From positions 1,631,001-1,695,000 of the forward strand of contig NZ_CP101416.1 of NCBI RefSeq assembly GCF_027942295.1: a stretch of DNA of 64,000 nucleotides, given 5' to 3'. Source of the stretch: Pseudanabaena sp. Chao 1811. GTDB lineage: Bacteria > Cyanobacteriota > Cyanobacteriia > Pseudanabaenales > Pseudanabaenaceae. Positions 63,284 to 64,000 of this stretch are shown piece after piece. Every line of letters starts with the position of its first letter. The first letter of the stretch is position 1. The position numbers were made by a program, and so were the translations under genes. The notes beneath the pieces were generated by a model, which saw only the letters and a list, made by a program, of their open reading frames with translations, did no database searches and was not told where the DNA came from.

Positions 63284-63658
63284 ATGAACAGACATTATCA
63301 GTACATTTCTCCAATTTGGGCGCTCCTAGGACTAGTAATCATTAGCAGTCCTGCATGGTCTCAACCAAGTGAATCAATTCAGCCACGGAAAGGTGATGCC
63401 GATCTCTTACGACCTGCCCAAGGTCTGCCCATTTCTCCTACTAATATCAAGCAATTTTCAATAGAAAGAGACATACGAAATACCAATCTCAATATTCAAA
63501 ATACCTATCTCAAAGTTGAAACTGTCCAGCCTATTGTCCCTGGTAATTACAACGCTTCTCCGCAGAAAGTCAATCGGTCTGGAAATTTTAGTAGCGACCC
63601 TCTCAACGCTGTCCAAATTTTTCAAGAAACTTCTACACCTCGTCGTAATTCAAACTAG
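63284..63658 (+). CDS. Exported hypothetical protein, 124 aa
   Basis: No recognised family. A signal peptide is clear (YISPIWALLGLVIISSPAWS, cleavage likely after AWS-Q). The mature part is polar, Asn/Ser/Pro-rich and probably disordered, with no cysteines. AGAGG precedes the ATG. Likely periplasmic. Confidence 0.7.
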   Translation: MNRHYQYISPIWALLGLVIISSPAWSQPSESIQPRKGDADLLRPAQGLPISPTNIKQFSIERDIRNTNLNIQNTYLKVETVQPIVPGNYNASPQKVNRSGNFSSDPLNAVQIFQETSTPRRNSN

Positions 63659-63697
63659 TTAAAATTGACAAAGTTTCCTGTAGTGTTTACATAAACT

Positions 63698-63756
63698 AAC
63701 GTGAGTTCGATAACGCCATTTGCGCGGCGCGCAAATGGCGTTATCGAACTCACGTT
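63698..63756. mobile_element. MITE-like element with AACGTSAGTTCG ends, short form E
   Basis: A 59-bp perfect palindrome, 28-bp arms starting AACGTGAGTTCGATAACG with a 3-nt loop. It corresponds to one half of copy D made symmetrical. AAACT flanks both sides (63693-63697 and 63757-63761), a likely 5-bp target duplication. Confidence 0.85.
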
Positions 63757-63800
63757 AAACTATTGAGAGAAGAAAAACAAAAATTAATAACCAAAGCAGA

Positions 63801-63830
63801 AAGGGACTAGAATCAATGATTCTAGCCCCT
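63801..63830 (-). terminator. Terminator of the rRNA operon
   Basis: The hairpin AGGGGCTAGAATCA with its near-complement lies just downstream of the 5S gene on the minus strand and is followed by TTTCT. Confidence 0.8.
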
Positions 63831-63852
63831 CTTCCTTCTTATCTAAAATTAA

Positions 63853-63970
63853 GCTTGGCATCGAGCTATTTTCCCGTAGGGCTACCCCTAAAGTATCTTC
63901 ACCGTGACAGCGTTTCACATCTGAGTTCGGGATGGGTCAGAGTGGTTCCACCGCACCATAGACACCAAGC
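63853..63970 (-). rRNA. rrf: 5S ribosomal RNA
   Basis: About 118 nt on the minus strand. Recognisable 5S landmarks include GGTGGAACCACTCTGACCCA, CCCGAACTCAGATGTGAAAC and the pairing ends GCTTGGTG and GCC-AAGC. It is the last gene of an rRNA operon that enters from the right edge; the 23S gene lies beyond the window. Confidence 0.96.
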
Positions 63971-64000
63971 AAACTTATAAGGTCTACCTGATAGGAATAG

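Noticed and set aside
1..64000. CRISPR arrays, prophage or complete insertion sequences
   Set aside because: No regularly spaced repeat-spacer pattern, no transposase or phage structural genes were seen. The short palindromic elements encode nothing.

Overview
This 64 kb window comes from a cyanobacterial chromosome. It carries ldpA (clock input), ycf3, a Psb32-type TPM protein, a PsbY-like peptide, zipN/ftn2, sepF, cphA, a plastid-Ycf45 homologue and the DUF2499/DUF3593, DUF3172 and DUF4079 families. HIP1 octamers (GCGATCGC) are frequent. Gene content, moderate GC and very many intergenic hairpins suggest a Pseudanabaena-like filamentous organism; the genus is inferred, not proven.

Layout. 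0-7 kb: two tandem TPR-CHAT (caspase-like) exported proteins, a Uma2-family protein and hisG. 7-9.4 kb: a phosphoribulokinase of the proteobacterial class I type facing a tRNA-dihydrouridine synthase. 9.4-11.1 kb: a decayed accessory patch (antitoxin-like fragment, two coupled small genes, frameshifted DUF262 fragment). 11.1-12.2 kb: a divergent HxlR regulator and flavodoxin-fold oxidoreductase with repeated operator-like sites. 12.2-22.3 kb: purM, proC, sepF, an SPFH protein, ldpA, ycf45, pyrE and psb32. 22.3-29.2 kb: a large acidic protein of unknown function, DUF4079, beta-carbonic anhydrase, a glycosyltransferase-like gene coupled to gltA, and a 44-residue PsbY-like gene. 29.3-34 kb: uppP, rplU-rpmA, a response regulator, gatC, ycf3, an ABC-2 permease and an RRM protein. 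34.6-48.3 kb: secDF, small membrane proteins, a sugar kinase, cyanophycin synthetase, two GNATs, a nitrilase-family amidase, phoU, and desC divergent from a TetR protein fused to a degenerate tyrosine-recombinase domain. 48.6-60.4 kb: zipN, recA, a YacP-like nuclease, a LuxR/MAPEG/SDR cluster, pheT, an MTHFR-family gene and DUF3172. 60.4-64 kb: tRNA-Ser(GCU), bfd, a complementary pair of bacterioferritins, pipY, a small exported protein, and the 5S rRNA that ends an rRNA operon entering from the right.

Most genes are ordinary housekeeping functions. The unusual part lies between genes. At least four families of short palindromic repeats (about 60-185 bp) recur. One has terminal inverted repeats near AACGTSAGTTCG, two internal hairpins of variable sequence, and clear 5-bp target duplications at two copies. 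Stop codons often lie inside hairpin arms. The other leading observations are the TetR-recombinase fusion with two matching palindromic operators shared with desC, the class I phosphoribulokinase, and the bacterioferritin pair in which one subunit has lost every diiron ligand but kept the haem methionine.
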